Part shown: positions 1-8,284 of the stretch, in pieces | Layout of the letters: the number at the start of each line of letters is the position of its first letter | How positions within the stretch are numbered: position 1 is the first letter of the stretch | Assembly: GCA_002709075.1 (NCBI GenBank) | Contig: PAPV01000025.1 | Coordinates: 1 to 38,822, forward strand | Origin: Rhodospirillaceae bacterium | GTDB taxonomy: Bacteria > Pseudomonadota > Alphaproteobacteria > MPNO01 > UBA2964 | Direction of reading: 5' to 3' | DNA length: 38,822 nucleotides | Notes under the pieces: model-generated | Database searches by the model: none | Seen by the model: the letters and a program-made list of their open reading frames with translations, nothing else | What the model was told of the DNA's origin: nothing | Program-made: the position numbers and the translations under genes

Positions 1-949
1 ATCTCTTTAACATCCGTAGATCTTTGTGTCCTGTTATTGTTGATACCTCCATCACATTGAGACCTAATTCAAAGAACCGTGTCGTAGCTTCATGTCTTAG
101 GTCATGGAACCTCAGATCTTCAAGCCCTGTTCTTCTCATGGTTCTATCCCACAATCCTCTAACTGCTGTAGCTGATAGTGGAAAGACCCTTCCAGATATA
201 TCTATAGGCATTGTTTTTAGTTCTTGAATGGCTCTTGTAGATAGTGGAACAGTTCTAGAATCTCCATTCTTTGTTATTGCTAGATAGGCTGTCCTATCTG
301 TTAAGTTTATGTGCTTCCACTCCAGCTTTAACAGCTCTCCTCGTCTCATAGCTGTTTCTATTGCTACAACTACCAGATGTTTCAGGTAAGGGTTGGTGGA
401 TTGACTACAGCCTTCTAACAGTAGTTTTTCTTCTCCAGCCTCTAATCTTCTGTCTCTAGGTTTATTCTCTCTAGGTTTGCTGACTTGCCTTAAAGGATTT
501 CCAATTAAAGCCATATCCCATTCTTTAATTGCAGTTTCAAAAACATGACTAAGAAGATTAAGTTCTTTTTTTACCGTACTGGCTGTAACTTCTTTTAATC
601 GTTTGTTTCTGTAAGTGATTACGTGATGTGGCTTTAAGTATCCAAACTTTACTGAGGCAATAGAGTCACGCATTAATTTCTTGAGTCTGACTTTTTCAAC
701 ATGATACCCTTTTTTATTTGGAGTAATTTCAGCAAGATATTTCTCAAGGACTTCTCGTAATGTGTCTTCTGTCCTCTCGTAGCCAGAGCTAAATAGACCT
801 TTTTCTATTTGTATTTCTGTTTCTTTCGCCCACTGCAATGCATGAGTTTTACGGAGAAAGGTTTTGGTTATTGGATTATGATTAGTAAGTCTAATTCTGA
901 CTTGCCATTTGATGGTGGTTTTTGTTTTTTTTCTTGTGATAGTGGCCAT
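1..949 (-). CDS. Tyrosine recombinase (phage/island integrase), 3' end cut by window edge
   Basis: Site-specific recombinase of the tyrosine (phage integrase) family; such enzymes integrate and excise prophages or genomic islands. The reading frame opens at ATG 947-949 and stays open for 316 codons to the window edge. Visible catalytic residues: Arg in TAMRRGELL, Lys in AITKNGDSR, the His-x-x-Arg box in FHDLRHEATT, and the second His in TITGHKDLRM. The last complete codons read MLKR and the next codon starts with T, as expected for the catalytic Tyr of the usual RY(T/S)H motif, which falls just outside. The N-terminus (about residues 1-55, basic, with WQVRIRL) resembles the short AP2-like arm-binding part of these integrases, followed by a SAM-like core-binding domain. 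It is divergent from the ThDP enzyme at 1155. The family call is secure; the element it belongs to is not visible. Confidence 0.93.
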   Translation of the reverse strand, partial: MATITRKKTKTTIKWQVRIRLTNHNPITKTFLRKTHALQWAKETEIQIEKGLFSSGYERTEDTLREVLEKYLAEITPNKKGYHVEKVRLKKLMRDSIASVKFGYLKPHHVITYRNKRLKEVTASTVKKELNLLSHVFETAIKEWDMALIGNPLRQVSKPRENKPRDRRLEAGEEKLLLEGCSQSTNPYLKHLVVVAIETAMRRGELLKLEWKHINLTDRTAYLAITKNGDSRTVPLSTRAIQELKTMPIDISGRVFPLSATAVRGLWDRTMRRTGLEDLRFHDLRHEATTRFFELGLNVMEVSTITGHKDLRMLKR

Positions 950-957
950 TTTTTACT

Positions 958-983
958 CCAATTGGTGCGAGATTGGTGCCAAT
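958..983. repeat. Short repeats just upstream of the integrase start
   Basis: Ten bases ahead of the integrase ATG lie two direct copies of ATTGGTGC (961-968 and 972-979). The first overlaps the palindrome CCAATTGG (958-965) and the second is part of the near-palindrome ATTGGTGCCAAT (972-983). Clustered short repeats here could be recombinase arm sites or an operator of the integrase promoter. This is inference from position; there is no matching copy elsewhere that would define an attachment site. Confidence 0.3.
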
Positions 984-1154
984 GGAAATAAAAATCTTAA
1001 TTTTAGTTGAGTGATGATCATCTAAACCCAAAGAAACTGCGGTATTCAGAGTGTAGACTTTAACTTCAACACTCTGCCGTCATAGTCCAATAAGGGGTTT
1101 CGCTATTTTTTTTGGCAGAGCATAATACACGTATTTATCGAAGCATGAGGTGCG

Positions 1155-2891
1155 ATGATGGCTCTTAAAAATATCCAAGCTGAGACAACGGCTGAAGCTT
1201 ATCTAGCACTACTTGCAGATCGTGGAGTTGATTACTTATTCGGAAATGCTGGTACTGATTTTGCGTCCCTCATAGAAGCTTTTTCAAAAGTCCAATTAGG
1301 TAAGGGTAAAGCTCCGATACCTGTTACAGTTCCACATGAAAATGTGGCTGTTGCGATGGCGCATGGGTATTATCTTGTTACATGCAGACCGCAAGCAGTA
1401 ATGGTGCATGTAAGTGTTGGTACAGCAAATGCAGTTTGCGGTATTATGAATGCAGCCCGTGAACGAGTACCCATTTTATTTTCTGCAGGTCGTACGCCAA
1501 TAACAGAGAGTGGACTGAAGGGTTCGAGATCAATTTATATTCATTGGGCACAAGAAATGTTCGATCAGGCAACGATGGTACGTGAATTTGTAAAGTGGGA
1601 TTACGAACTTCGTAACTTAGAACAACTTGCGCCGGTTGTTGATCGCGCTTTAAGCATTTCAATGTCACATCCACGTGGTCCAGTTTATTTGCAACTTCCA
1701 AGGGAAGTATTAGCTGATAGTTTGGACGGTTATACGTTTGATTCACCGTCGGTTATTAACCCGGCAAAAATGCCTAGCGCAAACACAGTTGCGGTAGATC
1801 AAGCGGCAGCCTATATTTCCAAGGCAAAAAACCCACTTATAATCTCATCATCGTTTGGACAGGACCCTACAAATGTGTCTATATTAGAAGTATTCTCTGA
1901 AAAGTACGCAATTCCTGTGGTAAGTTATCGGCCCCGATATATTAATTTGCCATTAGGACACCCAATGCATGCTGGTTTCGAACCTGGCGAGAGATTGGGA
2001 GAGGCCGACTTCGTTCTTATTTTAGAATCTGATACGCCTTGGATTCCATCACTTCACAGAATAAATCCAGATGCTAAGATTGTGCAGGTGGGAGTTGATC
2101 CTTTGTTCGTTAATTATCCAATTCGTGGTTTTAACAGTGATTTGACTGTTGCTGCAGATCCAGCAGAATTTTTAAATGCAATCGATAGGGCAATTTCAAC
2201 GCCGATGGGTGTGGGCGAGCGAAGAAAGGCAATGGATCACATAAAAAATAAACGAACTGAGCGCATCGCGGCAATTATTCATAAACAGCGCTCTGGTAGG
2301 CCGATCGGTTATGAGTGGTTGGCCCATTGCATTGGTAACGTCATGAATGAAAATGATTGTTTGGTAAGTGAGTCACAGTTACCTCAGGAATTTTTAGGTT
2401 CACGAAAGGCAGGTACATTTTTTGGCACAAGTCCGGCAGGTGGCCTTGGTTGGGGGCTTGGAGCTGCGCTTGGCGTGAAGCTTGGCACACCAGATTCCAG
2501 AATAATCTGCGTGGTTGGTGATGGTTCTTACATGTTCGGTAATCCGACACCTGCGCATTTTGTTGGTGCATCTTTATGCTTGCCAATTCTCACAATAATT
2601 TTGAACAATCGGATGTGGGGGTCTGTTCGCAAAGCAACTTTGGGAATGTATCCGGATGGTGCTGCCTCCCGATTGAATAGATCCCCGTTGACATCACTTG
2701 ATCCAAATCCTGAATTTGAGAAAATTGTAGAGGCTAGCGGTGGATATGGGGAACGAGTAAATAATGCCGAAGATCTTCCGGGAGCCCTGGATCGAGCATT
2801 GAAGATTGTCGACGTCGAAAAAAGGCAAGTGGTTTTGAATGTTCAAACCATTTATGATGATAAACAAGCTCTTGCTGACGCCAAACGTTAA
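1155..2891 (+). CDS. Thiamine-diphosphate-dependent enzyme (acetolactate synthase / benzoylformate decarboxylase-like)
   Basis: 578-residue member of the ThDP-dependent decarboxylase/synthase superfamily, which acts on 2-oxo acids or related carbonyl substrates. The three expected domains are present: an N-terminal pyrimidine-binding domain with the catalytic Glu in VPHENVAVAMAHGY (about residue 62), a central domain (about 200-340), and a C-terminal PP-binding domain with the Mg/ThDP motif starting at GDGSYMFGN (about residue 455) and closing at LNN about 27 residues later. The start is ambiguous: ATG 1155 is followed at once by ATG 1158, and GAGG at 1147-1150 is better spaced for the second. 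It stands alone on the plus strand, divergent from the integrase and convergent with the UbiD operon. It lacks features that would single out acetolactate synthase, so its substrate is unknown; a role in the nearby catabolic genes is inference. Confidence 0.88.
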   Translation: MMALKNIQAETTAEAYLALLADRGVDYLFGNAGTDFASLIEAFSKVQLGKGKAPIPVTVPHENVAVAMAHGYYLVTCRPQAVMVHVSVGTANAVCGIMNAARERVPILFSAGRTPITESGLKGSRSIYIHWAQEMFDQATMVREFVKWDYELRNLEQLAPVVDRALSISMSHPRGPVYLQLPREVLADSLDGYTFDSPSVINPAKMPSANTVAVDQAAAYISKAKNPLIISSSFGQDPTNVSILEVFSEKYAIPVVSYRPRYINLPLGHPMHAGFEPGERLGEADFVLILESDTPWIPSLHRINPDAKIVQVGVDPLFVNYPIRGFNSDLTVAADPAEFLNAIDRAISTPMGVGERRKAMDHIKNKRTERIAAIIHKQRSGRPIGYEWLAHCIGNVMNENDCLVSESQLPQEFLGSRKAGTFFGTSPAGGLGWGLGAALGVKLGTPDSRIICVVGDGSYMFGNPTPAHFVGASLCLPILTIILNNRMWGSVRKATLGMYPDGAASRLNRSPLTSLDPNPEFEKIVEASGGYGERVNNAEDLPGALDRALKIVDVEKRQVVLNVQTIYDDKQALADAKR

Positions 2892-3004
2892 TCGATCCTT
2901 TTATTTTTATAATTAGAAATTGCTAGATATATGATATCACTGAATTGATCGCCTTGTTCATAAACCCTCTGTTAAGCCCCTGCTTTTTCGATTAAGGCAC
3001 ATTG

Positions 3005-3027
3005 AAAGTTTACCTGCAGACTTTTTT
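3005..3027 (+). terminator. Possible weak intrinsic terminator after the ThDP enzyme gene
   Basis: AAAGTTT (3005-3011) can pair with AGACTTT (3018-3024), giving a seven-pair stem with one G-T pair and a six-base loop, followed by a T run ending at 3027. The stem is poor in G and C, so the call is weak. It lies 114 bases past the stop at 2891, in the convergent gap before the UbiD gene end; I see nothing else in that gap. Confidence 0.3.
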
Positions 3028-3102
3028 AGGCTCATTATCGGAATCAATTCGTAAGACGTGAGATTGTATATAAAACTCTAAAAGCGGTTCTCCTCAAAGT
3101 CC

Positions 3103-4584
3103 CTATTTACGTCCTCGCATTAGGTATCCATATTTTTTAGCAGATTTTTTTGATGTTTCAGGACTTGGAGCATTCGCCATTGGAAATTTATCTTTCCAGT
3201 GAAAGGGAATGCATGCATCGATCACAGCAACGGAGTGTGTTATGTCACCCTCTGCGCGTTTCTTGGGTGTCAATATTGGGTCGGCAGGGCTATCCCAAGC
3301 TCCGGTAATAAAATCGATTGACTCTTTTGGATCAGTTCGCACCATCATTGCCCAAATTAATTGGTCAAGCCGAGTAACATCCACATCGTCGTCAACAACA
3401 ATTACATATTTTGAGGCATAGGCCGCTGCACGGCACTGTGCAGCAATCTGTCCAGCTTGTCTTGCGTGACCAGGATAGCGCTGTTTTATCGATACTCCAT
3501 GGAGCATACGTGATCCACCAGTTTCATGGCACCAAACCTGGTGTACATCAGGAATTCCTGCATCAAGCATATTCTGTTTTAGGTTTGCTGACCGCATTAC
3601 TGCTCTGTAGCGTGCTAATTCATCGGGTCCTTGACCCATAGGAGGGACGCCGAGCAGAATTGGGTCATTGCGATGGTAGATTGCCTCAACTGTAAGATAG
3701 GAGCGTTCTTCAATACCTCCTGCATAGTGTCCGGTCCATTCCCCAAAAGGTCCTTCTTCAAGTTTCTTTTCATGGTAAACATAACCCTCTAAAACAATCT
3801 CCGCGTTAGATGGAAATGGTAAGCCGGTTATTTTTCCTTTAACAAGTTTCATTGCCTTCCCGCGCATGCCGCCAACAACATCCATTTCAAAAGTTCCAAA
3901 TGGTGCTTCGGTACCACCAAAGTAAAAGCTGATCGGATCGCCACCAAGAATCATGCAAACAGGCATTTTTTCTTTTCTTTCTTCGTATTTTTGACGATGG
4001 ATCCATCCATGATGTCCACGCGCAGTCAGCAGACCCACTTTGTCCTTGTCGAATACTTGGGCCCTATAAGCTCCTGCATTCAGCCATCCATCCTCGGGAT
4101 CTTTTGTGATTGAGTAGGTTCCGGTGCCAATATATCTACCCCCGTCATTTTCATGCCAAATTGGTGCCGGAAACTTCGTTACGTCTACCTCTTCATTCAG
4201 GAGAATATTCTCAAAAATTGGACCATCCTGCACAATTTCATGGGGTATAATCTTCTGTTCGGCAAGATACTCCTCACGATAAGCATTGGATAATTCCCAC
4301 TTATTTAAATGATCAGGAAAACCAAGAGTCATATTACGCCTTTTTCCAGCAAACATATTCATTAATAAGCGAAAACCTTTTGGGCACCCCTTTACATCCT
4401 CAAAAACTACGCAAGGACCATTTTCCTCACGGAGCACTGCCTCAGCAGCTAAACCAATGTCTTCCTGCCAGCTAGCACCTTTTACGTATTCAACTTCACC
4501 AAGGCTATCGGCTAGACTTAGCCATTCACGTAGGTCGTCATATGCAACCTTTGCCCTAATATTGCTTCCTGATGCCGTCCTCAT
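3103..4584 (-). CDS. UbiD-family prFMN-dependent (de)carboxylase
   Basis: 493-residue UbiD-family enzyme, normally a reversible decarboxylase of aromatic or alpha,beta-unsaturated acids that uses prenylated FMN made by UbiX. The family catalytic set is visible: the Asn-x4-Arg pair in LNAGAYRAQ (counterpart of Fdc1 N168/R173), the metal-binding Glu region in NAEIVLEGYVY, and both Glu residues of EGPFGEWTGHY (counterparts of E277/E282). It is therefore probably active. Length fits UbiD/VdcC-type proteins (about 470-510). It is the last gene of a minus-strand operon, starting 5 bases after the PhyH stop. No UbiX lies in the window, so cofactor must come from elsewhere. It is unlikely to be ubiquinone UbiD itself, given the catabolic neighbours and a second homologue at 13726-15126. 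Confidence 0.9.
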   Translation of the reverse strand: MRTASGSNIRAKVAYDDLREWLSLADSLGEVEYVKGASWQEDIGLAAEAVLREENGPCVVFEDVKGCPKGFRLLMNMFAGKRRNMTLGFPDHLNKWELSNAYREEYLAEQKIIPHEIVQDGPIFENILLNEEVDVTKFPAPIWHENDGGRYIGTGTYSITKDPEDGWLNAGAYRAQVFDKDKVGLLTARGHHGWIHRQKYEERKEKMPVCMILGGDPISFYFGGTEAPFGTFEMDVVGGMRGKAMKLVKGKITGLPFPSNAEIVLEGYVYHEKKLEEGPFGEWTGHYAGGIEERSYLTVEAIYHRNDPILLGVPPMGQGPDELARYRAVMRSANLKQNMLDAGIPDVHQVWCHETGGSRMLHGVSIKQRYPGHARQAGQIAAQCRAAAYASKYVIVVDDDVDVTRLDQLIWAMMVRTDPKESIDFITGAWDSPADPILTPKKRAEGDITHSVAVIDACIPFHWKDKFPMANAPSPETSKKSAKKYGYLMRGRK

Positions 4585-4589
4585 ACCAG

Positions 4590-5456
4590 TTACTCCAGTG
4601 TATAATTGTTAGTTTTATTCGCGCGATCAAATCTTTCAATTGTCTGATTACCCATCTCTCTTACTTTGGCCCTGTAAAGTGCTACTGCTTTGTGATATCG
4701 ATCCATAGTGTTCTGAGAATCATTATGCTCTGGGGCTTTTTCATGATAGAAATTTCTAAATAGATCTTTTCCACGTACTAAAAGGGCACTGGTTTTGACC
4801 TTTCCACTTTGCTGAAGGTGAGTGGGGTGATAAATCAATGTCATACCTAATCTTCGTTCTTTTGAATTATTTTGTTCTGATGAGTGAACTAAAAAGGCGT
4901 GGTGTATAGAGGCTTGTCCAGGCTTTAATTGCACTGGAACCTTTTTTGAATTGGATACATCATAATCGACTGTCTGCCCGCTAGATAGTAAGTTGCCATT
5001 CTCTATATCGGGTGAACCTAAAGGTAATTCTCCCAGTTTATGAGTACCTGGAAGAAACTGCATACAACCACTTTCAATGGTTACTGTAGAAAGTGCGATC
5101 CAGACTGTTACAACTTTGCAAGGAGTGTGTCCAAAATATGTATTATCTTGGTGCCAACTAACATAAGAACCATCTCCACCATCCTTACACCACATTGTGT
5201 TGTGATATAACATTAGATTTGGACCAAGAAGATCCTCTACTGGGTCTAAAACGGCGTCGCTTGTTGCAAGGTCGTGTACCCAAGGAAATCGTAAATAAAA
5301 TTTTGTTTGGCCTGAACCAGTGAGTTTTCCATCTGCTTGTGTGCGCTCAAGTTTTTCTCTAAATGCTGATGCGTCATCTTCGGACATTATGGTTACGGGA
5401 AATATGAACCCATCCGTTTCAAATTGTTTGACTTGGTTTTTGCTAAGAACCTTCAT
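4590..5456 (-). CDS. Phytanoyl-CoA dioxygenase (PhyH) family Fe(II)/2-oxoglutarate oxygenase
   Basis: 288-residue member of the PhyH family, non-heme iron oxygenases that hydroxylate a substrate while decarboxylating 2-oxoglutarate. The facial triad can be read: His and Asp in VSWHQDNTYFGH (about residues 121-123) and the distal His in HHAFLVHSSEQ, followed by Arg in ERRLGMTLIYHP, the likely 2-oxoglutarate anchor. The start overlaps the end of the alpha/beta hydrolase gene by 14 bases, and GAAAGAG lies just upstream as a ribosome site, so the two are translationally linked. The UbiD gene follows after 5 bases. The substrate is unknown; bacterial PhyH proteins act on very varied small molecules. 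Confidence 0.87.
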   Translation of the reverse strand: MKVLSKNQVKQFETDGFIFPVTIMSEDDASAFREKLERTQADGKLTGSGQTKFYLRFPWVHDLATSDAVLDPVEDLLGPNLMLYHNTMWCKDGGDGSYVSWHQDNTYFGHTPCKVVTVWIALSTVTIESGCMQFLPGTHKLGELPLGSPDIENGNLLSSGQTVDYDVSNSKKVPVQLKPGQASIHHAFLVHSSEQNNSKERRLGMTLIYHPTHLQQSGKVKTSALLVRGKDLFRNFYHEKAPEHNDSQNTMDRYHKAVALYRAKVREMGNQTIERFDRANKTNNYTLE

Positions 5457-6240
5457 TATACTCTTTCGATTGTGAGTCCAAAAATATTTTTATCGTTTCA
5501 TTAAATTTTTTGGGATTGTCAATATTAGATAGATGGCCTGCGTTTGGTATTTCTATTATACTCGAAGTATAAATACTATCGCGTATGTATTCGCTTTCAG
5601 ACATTGGTGTGACATCATCAGAGTCTCCAATTATAATAAGCGTTGGTCTCTTGATGTTAGAGAGATCAGCACGACCATCGTATGTGAGAACTGTTTGGAG
5701 TGTGTCAACATACGCCTCTGATGGACATTTAGAAATTTCGAAAGCTAATTCATCAAGTTTTTCTATTGGTGTTGTCGGCATCAATCTATCCCCAGCATAT
5801 TGACTTCCAAATTCATGCATTGATAAATAGGCAACTGCCTCTCGTGTCGCACAAATGTGGTCTTCAACCCCAGCAGGAGTACGGGCGTAAGAGTCGGCAA
5901 TAATAAAGGATATTCCAATATCTGGCCATTTTGAATTAAAATGGAGTAATATTAAGCCTCCCATAGACAGGCCAATTATATGGCATCTTTTTATGTCAAG
6001 ATGATCCAATACAGCTTTATGATCAGAGATAAAATCTTTCAAGGTCAACGACCCATTGCATGAACTATTTCCATGACCTCTGCAATCCGGAGCAATACAT
6101 CGATACGAATTTTTTAAAACAGCAATTTGGTCACGAAATAGATACGAATTTGTTCCAAGGCTGTGAAAAAATAAAACGGGTGGGCCATCCCCTACATCCT
6201 CAAAATATATAGACTCGCCGTTAGCTTTGATAACAGGCAT
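5443..6240 (-). CDS. Alpha/beta hydrolase (enol-lactonase/esterase-like)
   Basis: 265-residue alpha/beta-hydrolase-fold protein. Catalytic triad candidates are Ser in the nucleophile elbow GLSMGG (about residue 93), Asp in IIIGDSDDVTP (about 207) and His in PNAGHLSNID (about 236); the oxyanion-side motif is FFHSLGTNS. Overall it resembles 3-oxoadipate enol-lactonases and C-C/ester hydrolases of aromatic pathways, but single members cannot be assigned by sequence. AGGAGC lies 8-9 bases before ATG 6240. It is cotranscribed with the downstream PhyH gene (14-base overlap) and probably with the TauD genes upstream, although a 258-base gap separates it from them. Confidence 0.88.
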   Translation of the reverse strand: MPVIKANGESIYFEDVGDGPPVLFFHSLGTNSYLFRDQIAVLKNSYRCIAPDCRGHGNSSCNGSLTLKDFISDHKAVLDHLDIKRCHIIGLSMGGLILLHFNSKWPDIGISFIIADSYARTPAGVEDHICATREAVAYLSMHEFGSQYAGDRLMPTTPIEKLDELAFEISKCPSEAYVDTLQTVLTYDGRADLSNIKRPTLIIIGDSDDVTPMSESEYIRDSIYTSSIIEIPNAGHLSNIDNPKKFNETIKIFLDSQSKEYNEGS

Positions 6241-6244
6241 AAAT

Positions 6245-6352
6245 TCACGCTCCTATAAAACGGGCTTGTTTTAAGTGATCATCTAAAGTCACCTCTGAAA
6301 ACACTACCTCCAGGATAACGCCAACCGTTTTGTGATCGGACTTCAGAGGCAT
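6245..6352 (-). other. Short reading frame of 35 codons between dioxygenase and hydrolase genes, doubtful
   Basis: The 258-base gap between the TauD stop (6499) and the hydrolase start (6240) is long for an otherwise tight operon. It contains a frame from ATG 6352, preceded by CAGGAA, ending 5 bases before the hydrolase. Its middle, VGVILEVVFSE, is reminiscent of the first strand of small monooxygenase-like (ABM) domains, but the frame is far too short for one. The frame stays open upstream to 6484. It may be a remnant or chance; I see no function. Confidence 0.2.
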
Positions 6353-6498
6353 TTTCCTGTACAGAGAATACAGGCTTTTTCTAGTAAGAAAAAACAACAA
6401 CATTACCAATATTGAATGCAATAATTTTTCTGTTATCTCTTTCAGTATTGTCTCCTGCCAGTGAATTTGAAAATCTCTCTGCATGTAATTTCAATGGT

Positions 6499-7368
6499 TT
6501 ATGCAACCGCATCAGCAGAAATCATTGGACCACCTTCAACAGTGCAACGACGCAGTACTCGTCGCTGTTCCGAGGGAAAAGTTTTTCTTGCATGAATTGA
6601 GCAACGGTTATCCCACATCAAAAGATCACCTTTCTGCCAACTATGTTCGTAAACAACACTACGATTTTCAGAAATTTCATAAAGTTGTTCAAGTATTTCA
6701 AAACTTTCTGTTGGTTCTAAACCTTCTATGCTCGCAGAAATGAGTCGGCTGACATACAGCGCTGTGCGTTTGGTCTCTGGGTGAAGAATGCAAATGGGTT
6801 GCCATTGATGCTGGATATTCTCAAGTCCTTTTTCACTTAAGTTTACCCGTCCTCTTAAAGCAAAATCATATGCCTGAAGTACTTTCTTATTTATAATTTT
6901 TGTTTTTAGCTTAGATGGTATTTGTTCATAGGCTAAATACATATTTGATAACTGTGTTTCACCTCCATGAGAGGGTATTTCCAGTCCATGTAGAAATGTT
7001 GCTTTATGGGGTTCCGGACGATAACTCATATCGTGGTGCCACCACATTTCACCGTCAGGCAATGATCCGGTATAGTTTCCTGCCTTATCACGATCATTGC
7101 TGACCATCATTATTGTACCGTCGTAACCATGCTTATCTTCATTGCGCCGTTTTTTTGGAGTGGCCCGTTCACCAACCTTTCCAAAAATTGATGCAACATT
7201 TATTTGTTCATCTTTTGTAAGGTTCTGGTTACGAAAAACTAGGCAAATATTATCTAACCAAGCTTGATAGAGTGTTTTCTTATCATCCTCACTTATTGGA
7301 TTGCACAAATTAATGCCAATTACTTCTGCTCCTAAGGGTGCATCTATTTTTCTGATTTCTAGGCTCAT
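6499..7368 (-). CDS. TauD/TfdA-family Fe(II)/2-oxoglutarate dioxygenase, copy 1
   Basis: 289-residue TauD/TfdA dioxygenase. Iron ligands are the His-x-Asp of MWWHHDMSYRPEPHK (about residues 107-109) and the distal His in WDNRCSIHARKTFP, with the 2-oxoglutarate-binding Arg in QRRVLRRCTVEGG. The start is placed at ATG 7368, where the protein aligns with its neighbour's N-terminus (MSLEIRKIDAPLGAEVIGI); an upstream Met at 7482 would overlap the previous gene by 100 bases. It follows the second copy after 14 bases. The two proteins share long blocks (GSLPDGEM, HHDM, PEPHK, KRTALYV) and are clearly tandem paralogues. The family includes taurine, 2,4-D and alkyl sulfate dioxygenases; the substrate here is unknown. 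Confidence 0.9.
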   Translation of the reverse strand: MSLEIRKIDAPLGAEVIGINLCNPISEDDKKTLYQAWLDNICLVFRNQNLTKDEQINVASIFGKVGERATPKKRRNEDKHGYDGTIMMVSNDRDKAGNYTGSLPDGEMWWHHDMSYRPEPHKATFLHGLEIPSHGGETQLSNMYLAYEQIPSKLKTKIINKKVLQAYDFALRGRVNLSEKGLENIQHQWQPICILHPETKRTALYVSRLISASIEGLEPTESFEILEQLYEISENRSVVYEHSWQKGDLLMWDNRCSIHARKTFPSEQRRVLRRCTVEGGPMISADAVA

Positions 7369-7382
7369 AGCTTTTCTCTTGT

Positions 7383-8246
7383 TTATGCCGAATTTTTTGC
7401 AGCGATCATTTTTCCTCCTGCGGTTGTACAGCGCCGCATTACTCGTCTTTCTTCCGAAGGAAAATCTGTTCTCGCATGACATGAAGCGAAATTATCCCAC
7501 ATAATTAAATCGCCAACACTCCATGTGTGCTCAAAAATATTGTCAGGAGCTTCTGAAATTTGATGAAGTTTATTTAAAATTTCATCGCTCTCCTCTCTAT
7601 CAAACCCATCTATTATTGCAGTCATTAATCTGTTTACATAAAGCGCTGTGCGTTTGGTGTCGGGGTGCTCGATAAATATAGGTTGTGATCTGTGATGAAT
7701 TCCTTCAAAACCTTTTTTTAGATCTGGTGTGCTGGTCAAACCATAATCATACACCTGCACGGCAGTTTTTTCTTTCAGAAGAAGCTTTAGTGAGTCTGGA
7801 AGCCTATCGAATGCTTGATACATATTCGTGAATTGTGTATTTCCACCTATTGAAGGTACTTCAATTGCATATAGGTATGTCCCCTTGTGGGGTTCGGGCA
7901 TATAACACATATCATGATGAAAATACATTTCTCCGTCAGGCAAAGATCCAATATATTCTCCTTTTTCATTTTTAAGATTTGATACCATCATTATGCTCGG
8001 ATTAAATTCAACGCCCTCAGGCCTGGCTTTTGCGGTTCTTGAACGTGTGCCGAGTCTTCCAAAATTGGAGGCGAATGAGAGTTGTGCCTTTTGAGTTAAA
8101 TTTTGATCGGGATAAATCAGAACAATGTGCTCGTGCCAGGCATCGAGTATCTGATTTTTTATTTTGGGATCAATCGGATCATTTAGGTCAATGCCGTGGA
8201 CATATGCGCCTAATGCTGCCCCCGTTGGCTCTATTGAGATATCCAT
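7383..8246 (-). CDS. TauD/TfdA-family Fe(II)/2-oxoglutarate dioxygenase, copy 2
   Basis: 287-residue dioxygenase, first gene of the minus-strand operon that runs to 3103. Triad: His-x-Asp in MYFHHDMCYMPEPHK, distal His in WDNFASCHARTDFP, and Arg in ERRVMRRCTTAGG. It is a paralogue of the next gene but well diverged, so the pair may act on two successive intermediates, or on two positions of one substrate, rather than being a recent redundant copy. The start at ATG 8246 gives the normal N-terminus (MDISIEPTGAALGAYVHGID). The 38-base gap to the oppositely oriented gene at 8285 must hold both promoters or parts of them. Confidence 0.9.
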   Translation of the reverse strand: MDISIEPTGAALGAYVHGIDLNDPIDPKIKNQILDAWHEHIVLIYPDQNLTQKAQLSFASNFGRLGTRSRTAKARPEGVEFNPSIMMVSNLKNEKGEYIGSLPDGEMYFHHDMCYMPEPHKGTYLYAIEVPSIGGNTQFTNMYQAFDRLPDSLKLLLKEKTAVQVYDYGLTSTPDLKKGFEGIHHRSQPIFIEHPDTKRTALYVNRLMTAIIDGFDREESDEILNKLHQISEAPDNIFEHTWSVGDLIMWDNFASCHARTDFPSEERRVMRRCTTAGGKMIAAKNSA

Positions 8247-8284
8247 AATTAATTATATCCTTCCAACAAAAATATCCAAATACT

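Noticed and set aside
950-1154. tRNA or tRNA fragment as an attachment site next to the integrase
   Set aside because: I looked for a T-loop and acceptor stem and saw none; only short repeats near the integrase start.
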